The notes: a model not told the origin generated them from the sequence alone. Positions 49,776 to 58,469 are shown, numbered from the stretch's first letter. The stretch: 64,000 bases of DNA from Serratia silvae (GCF_023282985.1 NZ_JAGQDC010000018.1:53138-117137); one strand, 5' to 3'. A program made the numbers and translations.

Positions 49776-50660
49776 ATGTTTAAGAAATCATTACTGACCC
49801 TGGCCGTAACCGGCTTAGTTTCATTCAGCACCTTCGCTAATGCAGCTAACACACTGACCCTGGAAGTGTACAACCCAGGCGAAAAGAGCGTTTTCCCGGT
49901 CTCTTCCGAGATTGTCAGCGGCCCACACGAAGTGGCGCTGATCGATGCCCAATTCCAGCGTAACGACGCGCAGGAGCTGGTGAAAAAGATCAAGGCCACC
50001 GGTAAAAAGCTGACCACGGTCTATATCAGCCATTCGGATCCAGATTTCTATTTCGGCCTGGACGTGATCAAAGCCGCTTTCCCGCAGGCTAAAATCATTG
50101 CCTCACCAGAAACGATCAAAGCAATCAATGCAACCCAGGCAGGTAAACTCGCCTATTGGGGGCCGATCCTGAAGGAGAATGCGCCGCAGACCGTGATCGT
50201 GCCGCAGCCGTTGCAGGGCAGCAGCTTTAGCATTGATGGCCAGCAGGTCGAAGTGAAAGGCCTCAATGGCCCAACGCCAGATCGCACCTTTGTGTGGATC
50301 CCATCGTTGAAAGCCGTGGTGGGTGGTGTGCCGGTAGCCGGTGACAATATTCATCCGTGGATTGCGGATAATCAGACTGTCGAGTCACGTGCCCATTGGC
50401 AGCAAACGCTGGAAAGCATCAAGGCGCTGAAACCGCAGGTGGTGGTTCCAGGGCACTTCCTGCCAGGTGCGGCACAAACGCTGGAGTCAGTGACCTTTAC
50501 CCACAATTACCTGACCACGCTGGAAAGCGAGTTGCCAAAAACCAAGAACTCCGCTGAACTGATCGCGGCGATGCAGCAGCACTATCCAAAACTGCAAGAT
50601 GGTTCCAGCCTGGAGCTGAGCGCCAAGGTGCTGAAAGGCGAGATGAAGTGGCCGCAATAG
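49776..50660 (+). CDS. Periplasmic MBL-fold hydrolase with altered metal motif
   Basis: The 294-residue protein has a Sec signal peptide, MFKKSLLTLAVTGLVSFSTFANA, cleaved before ANTLTL. The metallo-beta-lactamase fold shows in LIDAQFQRNDAQELVKKI, VYISHSDPDFYFGLDVIKAAFP and the later VPVAGDNIHPW and VVVPGHFLPG. The usual HxHxDH motif reads HSDPDF: the second His is Asp and the last His is Phe. The PGH motif is kept. The protein may bind one metal or use different chemistry. The substrate is unknown. The DsbA-family gene follows 20 bp later. Confidence 0.85.
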   Translation: MFKKSLLTLAVTGLVSFSTFANAANTLTLEVYNPGEKSVFPVSSEIVSGPHEVALIDAQFQRNDAQELVKKIKATGKKLTTVYISHSDPDFYFGLDVIKAAFPQAKIIASPETIKAINATQAGKLAYWGPILKENAPQTVIVPQPLQGSSFSIDGQQVEVKGLNGPTPDRTFVWIPSLKAVVGGVPVAGDNIHPWIADNQTVESRAHWQQTLESIKALKPQVVVPGHFLPGAAQTLESVTFTHNYLTTLESELPKTKNSAELIAAMQQHYPKLQDGSSLELSAKVLKGEMKWPQ

Positions 50661-50680
50661 TGCGCCCGGAGAACCGATCC

Positions 50681-51319
50681 ATGACCACTTTGCATTATAT
50701 TTTCGATCCGCTGTGCGGCTGGTGCTACGGTGCGGCACCGCTGGCCAAGACCGCGCAGGCTATTCCAGGCCTGACCGTTGCCCTGCACGCCGGTGGCATG
50801 ATGACGGGCAATGCCCGCCGAACCATCAACGAGCAATGGCGCAATTACGTGATGCCGCATGATAAGCGGATTGCCGAGCTGACCGGCCAACCCTTCGGCG
50901 ACGGCTACTTCAACGGGCTGCTGCGTGACACCACGGCGGTGATGGATTCTGAGCCACCGATCATCGCGATCCTGGCCGCTGAACAACTCGCCGGACGGGG
51001 TCTGGATATGCTGCACCGCATTCAGGAAGCCCACTACCGGGAAGGGCAACGTATTGCCGATGCGCCGGTGTTGGAAGCGCTGGCGAAAGAATTGGGCCTT
51101 GATCCTGCTGCCTTTGTTGCCGAGATGCGCTTTAACAGCGGCGCGCCCACGGCACAGCATATTGCCGACAGCCGCGCACTGCTCGCCAAAGTCCGTGGGC
51201 ACGGCTTCCCAACCTTTGCCCTGGAGGATAATCAAGGGCGGCTATCCCAGATCCCCGTGCAGGAGTATTTGGGGAATGTTGAAGGCTGGAAGGCGTTGTT
51301 GAAAGATGCCGTGAAATGA
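50681..51319 (+). CDS. DsbA family (FrnE-like) oxidoreductase
   Basis: The 212-residue thioredoxin-fold protein has its CxxC in YIFDPLCGWCYGAAPLAK near residue 12. A helical insert and the C-terminal thioredoxin half (VRGHGFPTFALEDNQGRLSQIP, with the cis-Pro) follow. There is no signal peptide, so it is cytoplasmic, unlike DsbA itself. The start ATG at 50681 has GGAG about 9 bases upstream. It lies 20 bp after the MBL-fold gene and is probably cotranscribed. The substrate is unknown. Confidence 0.85.
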   Translation: MTTLHYIFDPLCGWCYGAAPLAKTAQAIPGLTVALHAGGMMTGNARRTINEQWRNYVMPHDKRIAELTGQPFGDGYFNGLLRDTTAVMDSEPPIIAILAAEQLAGRGLDMLHRIQEAHYREGQRIADAPVLEALAKELGLDPAAFVAEMRFNSGAPTAQHIADSRALLAKVRGHGFPTFALEDNQGRLSQIPVQEYLGNVEGWKALLKDAVK

Positions 51320-51324
51320 ATCTG

Positions 51325-51350
51325 TCGGGGCGAGCACATGTTCGCCCCGA
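51325..51350. repeat. Palindromic repeat, AACATGTTC-core family, copy A
   Basis: TCGGGGCGAGCACATGTTCGCCCCGA is an inverted repeat just after the DsbA-family stop codon. It resembles sequences at 60267-60294 and, more loosely, 45352-45380 and 13209-13230. It may double as a terminator. Confidence 0.7.
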
Positions 51351-51556
51351 ACGTAGTTGTAACAATTTCATTTTGTGTTGTGATTTGCCGCCGTGCCAAA
51401 GACGCCCTCGCCTTACGCTACTCAACGTTACTAGCGCTCGTTTTATTTCCGCTGTATTGCAAATAATGAGCCACGTCAAAACTGCTTACATGTGGCGGTT
51501 TGTTTGTTACCAGCCTCATGCCCATGCTAGAAGAAAACGATGTCTTCTGGATTTTT

Positions 51557-53284
51557 ATGAACACGAGCACCACACAAAAACGAGCCGTCTGGCAGTTGAT
51601 CAAACCCTTTTGGGTTTCAGAAGAAAAATGGCGCGCCTGGGCAATGCTGATCGCCATCGTGGGCCTATCCCTGGGGCTGGTCTATATCAGCGTGCTAATC
51701 AACCAGTGGAACCAGGTGTTCTACGATGCCCTACAAAATAAAAACTACCCGGTGTTCAAAACACAGCTGTGGCGCTTTACCTATCTGGCGTTGGCTTTCA
51801 TCGTGCTGGCGGTCTACAAGATCTACCTGACCCAAGGCCTACAGATGCGTTGGCGACGCTGGATGACGGAAAGGTTTATGGGTAAGTGGCTGGCGCACCA
51901 GGCCTATTACCATACCGAGCAACAGCAGATTATCGATAACCCCGATCAGCGTATCTCTGACGATCTCAACGTTCTGACCCAGTACACCTTATCTTTGTCG
52001 CTCGGCCTGCTCTCCAGCCTGGTGACGCTTTGTTCGTTTATTACCATTCTCTGGCATATCAGCGGGCCGATGACCTTCGTGATCGCCCAACATGCCATTA
52101 CCCTGCCCGGCTATATGGTGTGGTTTGCCCTGTTGTACGCGGTACTGGGATCCTTGCTGATCTGGTGGGTCGGCAAGCCGCTGGTTAGGCTCGGCTTTAA
52201 TCAGGAGCGCTATGAGGCGAACTTCCGTTTCGGGCTGATCCGTATCCGTGAAAATAACGACGCCATTGCGCTATATCACGGTGAACCGCGAGAGAAACAG
52301 CAGCTAAGTAACCGCTTTGAGGCCATCCGCAGCAACTGGTGGTCGATCATGCGTATCACCCGGCGGCTGAATATCGCCAGTAACTTCTACAGCCAATTTG
52401 CCATTATCTTTCCGCTGCTGGTGGCGGCACCGCGCTATTTCTCCGGTGCGATCCAGATGGGCGGGCTGATGCAGATCTCCTCCGCGTTCGGCCAGGTGCA
52501 AGGGGCGCTGTCGTGGTTTATCGACGCGTTTACCGATCTGGCCACCTGGAAAGCCTGCGTTAACCGTCTGGCTGGCTTTAACGCGGCAGTGGACGAGGTG
52601 CATAACCAGATCCGCGGTATCAGCCTGCAACAGGAAGACCACTTACCGCTGATGCTGCGCGATGTTGGCCTGACGCTGCCCGATGGACAGCCGCTGTTAA
52701 AGGCAGCAACCATGACGCTTAAACGCGGTGAACGTGTGTTGGTCGTTGGCCCTTCAGGCTGTGGTAAATCCACGCTGTTGCGGGCCATTGCCGGGATCTG
52801 GCCTTACGGCTCTGGTGAAATCAGGCTGGATAACCACCTCACCACGCTATTCCTGCCGCAGCGCAGCTATATCCCAATCGGTACGCTACGTGAAGCGCTG
52901 AGCTATCCGCATCAGAATAAAGGCTACAGCGATGAGCAATTGTTGAAGGTTCTGGAAAACTGTCGGCTGAAACACCTGCAACGCTGGCTGGATACCAGCG
53001 CCAACTGGAGTCATCGCCTTTCACCGGGTGAGCAGCAACGGTTGGCATTTGCCCGTGCGATCCTTACCCGCCCGGACGTGCTGTTCCTGGATGAGGCCAC
53101 CAGCGCGTTGGATGATGAAACCGAGCAATTGATGTATTACCTGCTGGTTGACGAACTGCCGGAGGTCACGCTGGTCAGCGTGGCACACCGCAACAGCGTG
53201 GCGAAATATCATCAGACCTGCTGGCGTTTCAGCCGTGACGAAAATGGCCCGGCCCAGATGGCGCTTAGCCCGTTGCCGATATAG
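51557..53284 (+). CDS. ABC transporter with fused permease and ATPase (YddA/SbmA-like)
   Basis: The protein of about 575 residues is a half-transporter of the ABCD/SbmA_BacA type. The N-terminal part has five or six helices (WRAWAMLIAIVGLSLGLVYIS, FTYLALAFIVLAVYKIYL and others). It carries the family motif RWRRWMTERFMGKWL and DNPDQRISDDL. The ATPase has Walker A VVGPSGCGKSTLLRAI, signature LSPGEQQRLAFARA and Walker B VLFLDEATSALDD. It resembles E. coli YddA. Several starts are possible (51500, 51524, 51557), none with a strong ribosome site. The substrate is unknown. Confidence 0.85.
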   Translation: MNTSTTQKRAVWQLIKPFWVSEEKWRAWAMLIAIVGLSLGLVYISVLINQWNQVFYDALQNKNYPVFKTQLWRFTYLALAFIVLAVYKIYLTQGLQMRWRRWMTERFMGKWLAHQAYYHTEQQQIIDNPDQRISDDLNVLTQYTLSLSLGLLSSLVTLCSFITILWHISGPMTFVIAQHAITLPGYMVWFALLYAVLGSLLIWWVGKPLVRLGFNQERYEANFRFGLIRIRENNDAIALYHGEPREKQQLSNRFEAIRSNWWSIMRITRRLNIASNFYSQFAIIFPLLVAAPRYFSGAIQMGGLMQISSAFGQVQGALSWFIDAFTDLATWKACVNRLAGFNAAVDEVHNQIRGISLQQEDHLPLMLRDVGLTLPDGQPLLKAATMTLKRGERVLVVGPSGCGKSTLLRAIAGIWPYGSGEIRLDNHLTTLFLPQRSYIPIGTLREALSYPHQNKGYSDEQLLKVLENCRLKHLQRWLDTSANWSHRLSPGEQQRLAFARAILTRPDVLFLDEATSALDDETEQLMYYLLVDELPEVTLVSVAHRNSVAKYHQTCWRFSRDENGPAQMALSPLPI

Positions 53285-53304
53285 AGTTAGCCTCAATGGC
53301 TCCT

Positions 53305-53337
53305 CTCACACCAACCCTTCCAAAGGGTTGGTGTGAG
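53305..53337. terminator. Perfect 15-bp inverted repeat between the ABC and aga genes
   Basis: CTCACACCAACCCTT-CCA-AAGGGTTGGTGTGAG lies between the convergent ABC gene and agaF. It is a strong hairpin on either strand, though without a clear T-run. Confidence 0.65.
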
Positions 53338-53348
53338 AAGGCACATGA

Positions 53349-53783
53349 TTAAATCCCATCCGCCTCGGCGTTGGCGCATTTCACCTTACGCCGTTCGTGC
53401 CACAGGCTAGTCAAGCCGCGTTTGCCGCAGGCCAACGCCATGTCACGGAACTCGGTCAGGCTCAACCCTTCGCGCTCCAGCATCATTTCGGCAGCCAACT
53501 GCATATTCACCCCGGTCAACACCTCACAGTTGCCATGCACATCAGCCAACTCACATGCGCTCCGAAATGGCGATCCCCCCAGCATATCGGTAAGAAATAC
53601 CACGCCGTCTGGCTGCGCCACCGCTTGCAGTGCGGCACTTAACGCCACTTTCAGCTCCGCCGTTCCCATATGGACAGGGAAGTCCACCGCGATACAGGCA
53701 GGTTGCTCCCCTACCACCTGTTCTACCGCCTGTAGCAGGCCGCTGGCGAAACCGCCGTGGCCGGTAATGACAATTCCTGGCAT
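53349..53783 (-). CDS. agaF: PTS EIIA component, AgaF-like (mannose family)
   Basis: The 144-residue mannose-family EIIA carries the phosphorylated His9 in GIVITGHGGFASGLLQAVEQVVG. The dimer-interface motifs VVFLTDMLGGSPFRSACELA and VLTGVNMQLAAEMMLER are present. It takes phosphate from HPr and passes it to EIIB. It is last in the agaR-kbaZ-agaVWEF operon, 10 bp after agaE. The assignment to N-acetylgalactosamine/galactosamine rests on the AgaR and KbaZ neighbours. Confidence 0.88.
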   Translation of the reverse strand: MPGIVITGHGGFASGLLQAVEQVVGEQPACIAVDFPVHMGTAELKVALSAALQAVAQPDGVVFLTDMLGGSPFRSACELADVHGNCEVLTGVNMQLAAEMMLEREGLSLTEFRDMALACGKRGLTSLWHERRKVKCANAEADGI

Positions 53784-53793
53784 GTTCTCTTCC

Positions 53794-54687
53794 TCACAGC
53801 AAACCGATAAATTTACCCACTACGCCGATCACCACCGTCACACCGATCAGTTTCACCGGTGAGAAACCGCGCTTCATCAGGAAGAACACCAGCAGCGTGA
53901 AACACAGCGGCAACAGGTTGGGCATCAACTTATCGAGAACGTCCGTCTGCAACGCCACGGTGGCTTTACCGGCATGCATGATCAGCGGCGTAGAAAGGTG
54001 TACATAAGAGGCCACCAGCGCACCGATGACCGTCATGCCCACGATCGACGCCGCATGGGATATTCGTTTGGTATGGGTTTTCAATAGCGTCAGCGCACTG
54101 GTGCCCGCCTGATAGCCGTAGTGTGCCAGCCCAAAGCGCAGCCCGAAGTGGAACACGTTGAACAACAGCAGGAACACTATCGGCCCAAACAGGCTGCCTT
54201 CAAGCGCCAGAGAGGCCCCGATGCCCGCACAGATCGGCAACAGCGTCAACCAGAACAGCGCATCACCAATGCCTCCCAACGGCCCCATTAACGCTACTTT
54301 CACCGCTCGAATGGTGGAGACTTTTTCCTTGTTTTGCTCCATCGCCAATACCAACCCCGAAAGGAAGGTGACGTCGAAGGGATGCACGTTAATAAACTCC
54401 ATATGCATCTTCATCGAATTCGCCAGATCCTGAGGATTGCGGTGGATCTTGCGCAAGCCAGGGATCAGGGTATACAGCCAACCACCGGCCTGCATACGTT
54501 CATAGTTGAACGATGCCTGCAACAACAGCGAGCGCCAGGCCATGCGGTTGATATCACTGCGCGTCAGAGCTTCTGCTGGCTGGCTATCAACATAGTCATC
54601 CTGCTCTACCTGGCTGGTGGCCAATGCCTGCTCCAGGCGTTTTGCTGCTTTTTGCGCCAGCAGATCGTCAGAATCATTAAATGCCAT
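53794..54687 (-). CDS. agaE: PTS EIID component, AgaE/AgaD-like
   Basis: The 297-residue mannose-family EIID has LTRSDINRMAWRSLLLQASFNYERMQAGGWLYTLIPGLRKI, the diagnostic EIID start after a charged N-terminal extension. It continues with NPQDLANSMKMHMEFINVHPF, VKVALMGPLGGIGDALFWLTLLPI and a C-terminal membrane region ending in GVVGKFIGLL. It forms the membrane channel with EIIC. It overlaps the end of agaW by 11 bp. Confidence 0.9.
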   Translation of the reverse strand: MAFNDSDDLLAQKAAKRLEQALATSQVEQDDYVDSQPAEALTRSDINRMAWRSLLLQASFNYERMQAGGWLYTLIPGLRKIHRNPQDLANSMKMHMEFINVHPFDVTFLSGLVLAMEQNKEKVSTIRAVKVALMGPLGGIGDALFWLTLLPICAGIGASLALEGSLFGPIVFLLLFNVFHFGLRFGLAHYGYQAGTSALTLLKTHTKRISHAASIVGMTVIGALVASYVHLSTPLIMHAGKATVALQTDVLDKLMPNLLPLCFTLLVFFLMKRGFSPVKLIGVTVVIGVVGKFIGLL

Positions 54688-55474
54688 CTTCGGCGTCCTC
54701 CGGTTGAACAGGCTTTCTGGTCACGTCCGCATCGGCCCGTTGACTGTTAAAGAAATCGATCAGCGCGAGCGCCAATGCCCCCAGCGCCACCGCCAGGATC
54801 GGCAGCTTCAGGAAAGTCACCGAAATAAAGCCGAGGATGAAATACGCCACGTAGGTTTTCTTCATCATCACTTTCATCAGCAGTGAGAAGCCGATTGCCG
54901 GCATCATGCCGCCCGCCACCGCCAGCCCATCCAGCAGCCAGGTCGGCGCTTTCTGCACCATGGCGCTGGCCGCATCGGCACCGAAGTAAATGGGTAAAAA
55001 CGCCACTACAAAGTAGAAAACAAACAGGATGCTAATGCCGAGATAGTTCACCCGTTCAACGCCGCGCCAGTTCAGTTCCTGTACCATGCGATCACAGCGG
55101 TGCATCATGGGTGAAAACGCGGTGAACAGCAGCGTGATGCAGCCCTGAACCGCAATGGCAAACGGCACCGCCACGCCAATAGCCACCTTGGGATCGGCCT
55201 TGGTGAGGATGGCAAACGCCGTGCCGACCACCCCACCGATAACCACGTTAGGCGGCTGTGCACCGGCCAATGGCACCATGCCCATCCACACCAGCTCCAG
55301 CGTCCCACCCACCAGCAAGCCAGTGGTGACATCCCCCAGGATCAGGCCAACCAGCGGCCCCATCACTACCGGGCGGTGGAAGTGGGTCAGGCCGTCGAAC
55401 AAATCGACCCCGGCCAACCCCGCCAGCAATGCAATCAATAACGCGTCAGTTAACATGCTTCCCCCTGCGCTCAA
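54677..55474 (-). CDS. agaW: PTS EIIC component, AgaW/AgaC-like
   Basis: The 265-residue mannose-family EIIC has several helices. LIALLAGLAGVDLFDGLTHFHRPVVMGPLVGLILGDVTTGLLVGGTLELVWMG is the family N-terminal signature. GAQPPNVVIGGVVGTAFAI and the C-terminal IGFSLLMKVMMKK follow. It binds and moves the sugar with EIID. It overlaps agaV by 4 bp. Confidence 0.9.
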   Translation of the reverse strand: MSAGGSMLTDALLIALLAGLAGVDLFDGLTHFHRPVVMGPLVGLILGDVTTGLLVGGTLELVWMGMVPLAGAQPPNVVIGGVVGTAFAILTKADPKVAIGVAVPFAIAVQGCITLLFTAFSPMMHRCDRMVQELNWRGVERVNYLGISILFVFYFVVAFLPIYFGADAASAMVQKAPTWLLDGLAVAGGMMPAIGFSLLMKVMMKKTYVAYFILGFISVTFLKLPILAVALGALALALIDFFNSQRADADVTRKPVQPEDAEDGI

Positions 55475-55947
55475 GCGAGCAGTTTGCCTATCGCTTCACC
55501 GGCTTCATCCGGCACCCGGCGCACCTCGCAGGCTACGCCCAATGCCGCCAGCCCACGAAAGGCGGCAATATCATCGTCATCTACCGAGACCGTCTTGTGG
55601 ATTTGCCGTTTCCCTGCGGCGAAGTGCATATTGCCGACGTTGACAAAGGTGATGGGCACCCCGCCCTGTACCAGCTTCAATACGTCCTGCGGCGTTTTGC
55701 ACACCAGAAAAATCTTTTGCCGATCCGCCGCCTTATGGATCACGTCGATGGTTTTTTGCAGAGTGAAATACCGAGTCTGCACGCCTTCAGCCACCACCAT
55801 GTCCATCAGGTTTTGCTGTACCGGATCGGCGGCGGCATCATCATTAGCCACCAGCACCAGATTGGCACCCAGCGTATTGGTCCAGGTCACCCCGACCTGA
55901 CCATGCACCAGGCGGTTATCGATACGGGTCATCAGAATATTGGGCAT
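55471..55947 (-). CDS. agaV: PTS EIIB component, AgaV-like
   Basis: The 158-residue mannose/sorbose-family EIIB carries the phosphorylated His15 in MTRIDNRLVHGQVGVTWTN. LVLVANDDAAADPVQQNLMDM and IFLVCKTPQDVLKLVQGGVPI are family blocks. It transfers phosphate from AgaF to the sugar during transport. The gene is 1 bp after kbaZ and overlaps agaW by 4 bp. Confidence 0.9.
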   Translation of the reverse strand: MPNILMTRIDNRLVHGQVGVTWTNTLGANLVLVANDDAAADPVQQNLMDMVVAEGVQTRYFTLQKTIDVIHKAADRQKIFLVCKTPQDVLKLVQGGVPITFVNVGNMHFAAGKRQIHKTVSVDDDDIAAFRGLAALGVACEVRRVPDEAGEAIGKLLA

Positions 55948-55948
55948 A

Positions 55949-57232
55949 TCAGCGCACCTCCGGGTAACAGGCTGAGTGGTAGCCGTCGAGCACCTGGGTA
56001 ATTTTGTGGATCACCCAATCTTGCGGATCCTGGCTCAGCTCACCGGCATTCAAGGCCCGCGCCTGATCGGGTAAATACTGGCTGAGTAAGGCCAGCGGGA
56101 TTGGGTTACGCCGTAGGTTGTCCATCAGTGCATCCACGGCATTCTGGACCTGTGGCTGCGGCCAGTAATAGCGCACGCGATCGCTCAGGCTGTAATGCCG
56201 ATCCAGATACTGTTGATGCGGGCTGCCGTGATAATAGCGGCTCCACTGCTGCGGCTGTTCGCGCATCACCTGTTCAAGCGTGGCGCACAGCTGGGCCGAA
56301 CGATGCTCCCCCAACCATTCACGTTCGATACGATCGAGGGCAAACAGCGCCTCACGCAGCGCAAAGGTGAGCGCCGGGCCAACTTTCAGAATGGCGAAAT
56401 GGTCGCGCACCAGCTGTGAATAAGCCTTCTGTGCCTGGTAATCGGTCGAATGGGCCTCATACAGCAGCCCCGGTTGGCGTTCGATAAAGCGGCTCAACGC
56501 CTGCGCCGCCTGCGGTTGGTAATGCTCGACGCTATGATGATCGAACTCGACGCCGGGCTGCACCACCAGGGCGATGACTCGTGACCAGGCGCTGCCCAGC
56601 TCTGCCTGCTGCCAGGCATGACGGTGCGCCTCTAACGTGACAGAGACAGCCTGTGGCGTAGTCACCTGGATACCTTGCAGCGTTTCCTGCGCGCCGCCCG
56701 GTACCGGTACTTCGGTTCCGATCACATATACCGGAGCTTCACCACCCGCTTGCTGCCAGGCCCGTTCTGCTACCGCACACAGGCGTGCCGCACGCTGTGC
56801 CACCACGTCATCTCCCAACGGGGTGGGATCGTCAGCGCAGGACATGGAGCAATCGAGGTGGATCTTGCGAAATCCGGCGCGCACATAGTCGTCAATCAGG
56901 GTTTCTGATAGTGCCATCGCCTCTTGTGCCGGGCGATCTTGCCAGGCGTTGGGGCCAAGATGATCGCCCCCCAGCCAAATAGCGCTCCTCGACAACCCGA
57001 TGTCATCCGCCATCTGCCACAGCACATCACGAAACTGTGTGGCGGTCTGGCCGGTGTAGCCGCCAAACTGGTTAACCTGGTTTGACGTTGCCTCGATCAA
57101 TACCGGTGTGCCGCGTGCCTTTGCCTGCCGCAAGGCGGCCTGCAATACCCAAGGATGCGCGGAGCAAACGGAAAATATCCCCACAGGCTGGCCGGCCTTG
57201 TGCTGTGCTACCAGTTGTAACCACTGCTGCAT
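55949..57232 (-). CDS. kbaZ: Tagatose-1,6-bisphosphate aldolase non-catalytic subunit KbaZ-like
   Basis: The 427-residue protein of the GatZ/KbaZ family has MQQWLQLVAQHKAGQPVGIFSVCSAHPWVLQAAL at the start, VLIEATSNQVNQFGGYTG, WLGGDHLGPNAWQ and LDCSMSCADD. In E. coli KbaZ stabilises and activates the catalytic subunit KbaY, which splits tagatose 1,6-bisphosphate. No kbaY is in the window. It follows agaR by 20 bp and precedes agaV by 1 bp. Confidence 0.9.
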   Translation of the reverse strand: MQQWLQLVAQHKAGQPVGIFSVCSAHPWVLQAALRQAKARGTPVLIEATSNQVNQFGGYTGQTATQFRDVLWQMADDIGLSRSAIWLGGDHLGPNAWQDRPAQEAMALSETLIDDYVRAGFRKIHLDCSMSCADDPTPLGDDVVAQRAARLCAVAERAWQQAGGEAPVYVIGTEVPVPGGAQETLQGIQVTTPQAVSVTLEAHRHAWQQAELGSAWSRVIALVVQPGVEFDHHSVEHYQPQAAQALSRFIERQPGLLYEAHSTDYQAQKAYSQLVRDHFAILKVGPALTFALREALFALDRIEREWLGEHRSAQLCATLEQVMREQPQQWSRYYHGSPHQQYLDRHYSLSDRVRYYWPQPQVQNAVDALMDNLRRNPIPLALLSQYLPDQARALNAGELSQDPQDWVIHKITQVLDGYHSACYPEVR

Positions 57233-57252
57233 GAATCCCCCATGATGGCACC

Positions 57253-58029
57253 CTACTCGCGATCGGCTATCACCACATCTACGCCTAAATCGCTGAGCGC
57301 CTGCTGATAATCTTGTGGAAGACGGCTATCTGTGATCAGCCGATGAATTTGCCCGACCTCGCGGATCATGCAAAAGCTCTTGCGACCAAACTTGCTGGCA
57401 TCTGCTACCGCGATAATGTCGCGCGCCACCTCGCACATCACACGATTGAGGTGTGCCTCACCGGGGTGAGGCGTAGTGATCCCCGCAACCAGGTCGAAAC
57501 CGTCAACGCCCAGAAATAGTTTGTCGAAGCGGTACTGGCGCAATTGCTGCTCGGCAGCCGGGCCATAGAGCGAGTAGGAGTTCTGCCGGACGCTTCCCCC
57601 CAACACCATCACCTCCACCCCGTCGTAACCTGAAAGCTCATAGGCAATGTTCAGCGCATTGGTCATCACCACCAGATCGCGGCGCGGTTTCAACCAGGGT
57701 ACGATCTGGGCCGTGGTGGAACCGGAGTCCAGGATCAGCGCATCGCCGTCCTGCACATAGCTTGCCGCTCGGCAGGCAATCTGCGATTTCACATCACGGT
57801 TCAAACGTCCTTTGTCGTGTAACGGACGGTCGAAAGCAAACTGCTGGTTGAGCATGGCCCCACCATAAGCTCGCAGCGCACAGCCTTTGCGTTCCAGAAA
57901 GCGCAGATCGTTGCGGATCGTCACCGTGGAAACGGCAAACTGTTTACTGAGCTGTTCCACCCGCACGCTACCGTGCTCGCAGAGCAGATCGATGATGTGT
58001 TCACGTCGTTTAGCGGTGTTCACTGGCAT
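57253..58029 (-). CDS. agaR: Aga operon repressor AgaR (DeoR family)
   Basis: The 258-residue DeoR-family repressor has an N-terminal winged helix, RREHIIDLLCEHGSVRVEQLSKQFAVSTVTIRNDLRFLERKG, then AYGGAMLNQQ. The sugar-phosphate-binding DeoRC domain has LILDSGSTTAQI and FLGVDGFDLVAGITTPHPGEA. The start ATG at 58029 follows AGGA; a TTG two codons earlier is possible. In E. coli agaR is divergent from kbaZ. Here it is the first gene of the same operon, implying autorepression. Confidence 0.92.
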   Translation of the reverse strand: MPVNTAKRREHIIDLLCEHGSVRVEQLSKQFAVSTVTIRNDLRFLERKGCALRAYGGAMLNQQFAFDRPLHDKGRLNRDVKSQIACRAASYVQDGDALILDSGSTTAQIVPWLKPRRDLVVMTNALNIAYELSGYDGVEVMVLGGSVRQNSYSLYGPAAEQQLRQYRFDKLFLGVDGFDLVAGITTPHPGEAHLNRVMCEVARDIIAVADASKFGRKSFCMIREVGQIHRLITDSRLPQDYQQALSDLGVDVVIADRE

Positions 58030-58101
58030 GAGCAATAGGTCCTCAGGTTTCCGGTTTGAGCCGGGAGATGATGGCTTTCGCTTCTACTGCCGCGGTATTA
58101 C

Positions 58102-58229
58102 AACAAAGCGAAAGTAATGAAATTGTGATCGGGGTTACAGGGCAGTTTTAGCAGCAAATGGGGGTAAAACGCTTTCAGATCGAAATGAAATGAAACTTTT
58201 TTCTCGGCGGGCGCGAGAAAAGTGAAACC
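58102..58229. promoter_or_regulatory. Candidate AgaR operators and CRP site upstream of agaR
   Basis: Several A/G-rich segments resemble the AgaR operator pattern of spaced TTTC repeats: 58102-58126 (AAAGCGAAAGTAATGAAAT), 58172-58199 (TTTCAGATCGAAATGAAATG and on) and 58215-58229 (GAGAAAAGTGAAACC). TGTGATCGGGGTTACA (58124-58139) fits the CRP consensus TGTGA-N6-TCACA with one mismatch. A second CRP-like site, GGTGATCAATATCACA, is at 58328-58343. Binding is inferred. The rest of the 58030-58358 gap shows no gene. Confidence 0.5.
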
Positions 58230-58358
58230 TGGCGCAGGCCGATAGGGCGGCAGGTTAAGAGTATGTGAAAAACGGCACAATGAAAGCGGCGTTGGCAGGC
58301 AGGAGTGAAAAGGCTTTTCTTTCCTTAGGTGATCAATATCACAAAACCGTTAATTGGT

Positions 58359-58469
58359 TCAGTTAAGCCAACCGACGCCCAGGTGTGTCACCAGACCGAC
58401 AATCACTAAAATCACGATCACGGCAACGGTGTAAAGCACAATGCGGCGGGGGCTGTAGAAAGAAGACAT
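58359..58469 (-). CDS. Small membrane protein, 36 aa
   Basis: The 36-residue product has an N-terminal MSSFYSPRR, then one hydrophobic helix (IVLYTVAVIVILVIVGLVTHL) and a short GVGWLN tail. GAGGA lies five bases before the ATG at 58469, which is strong support for translation. The composition and positive-inside start fit a single-pass inner-membrane microprotein. I do not recognise the family. It lies between the aga operon and a divergent MFS gene. Confidence 0.65.
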   Translation of the reverse strand: MSSFYSPRRIVLYTVAVIVILVIVGLVTHLGVGWLN

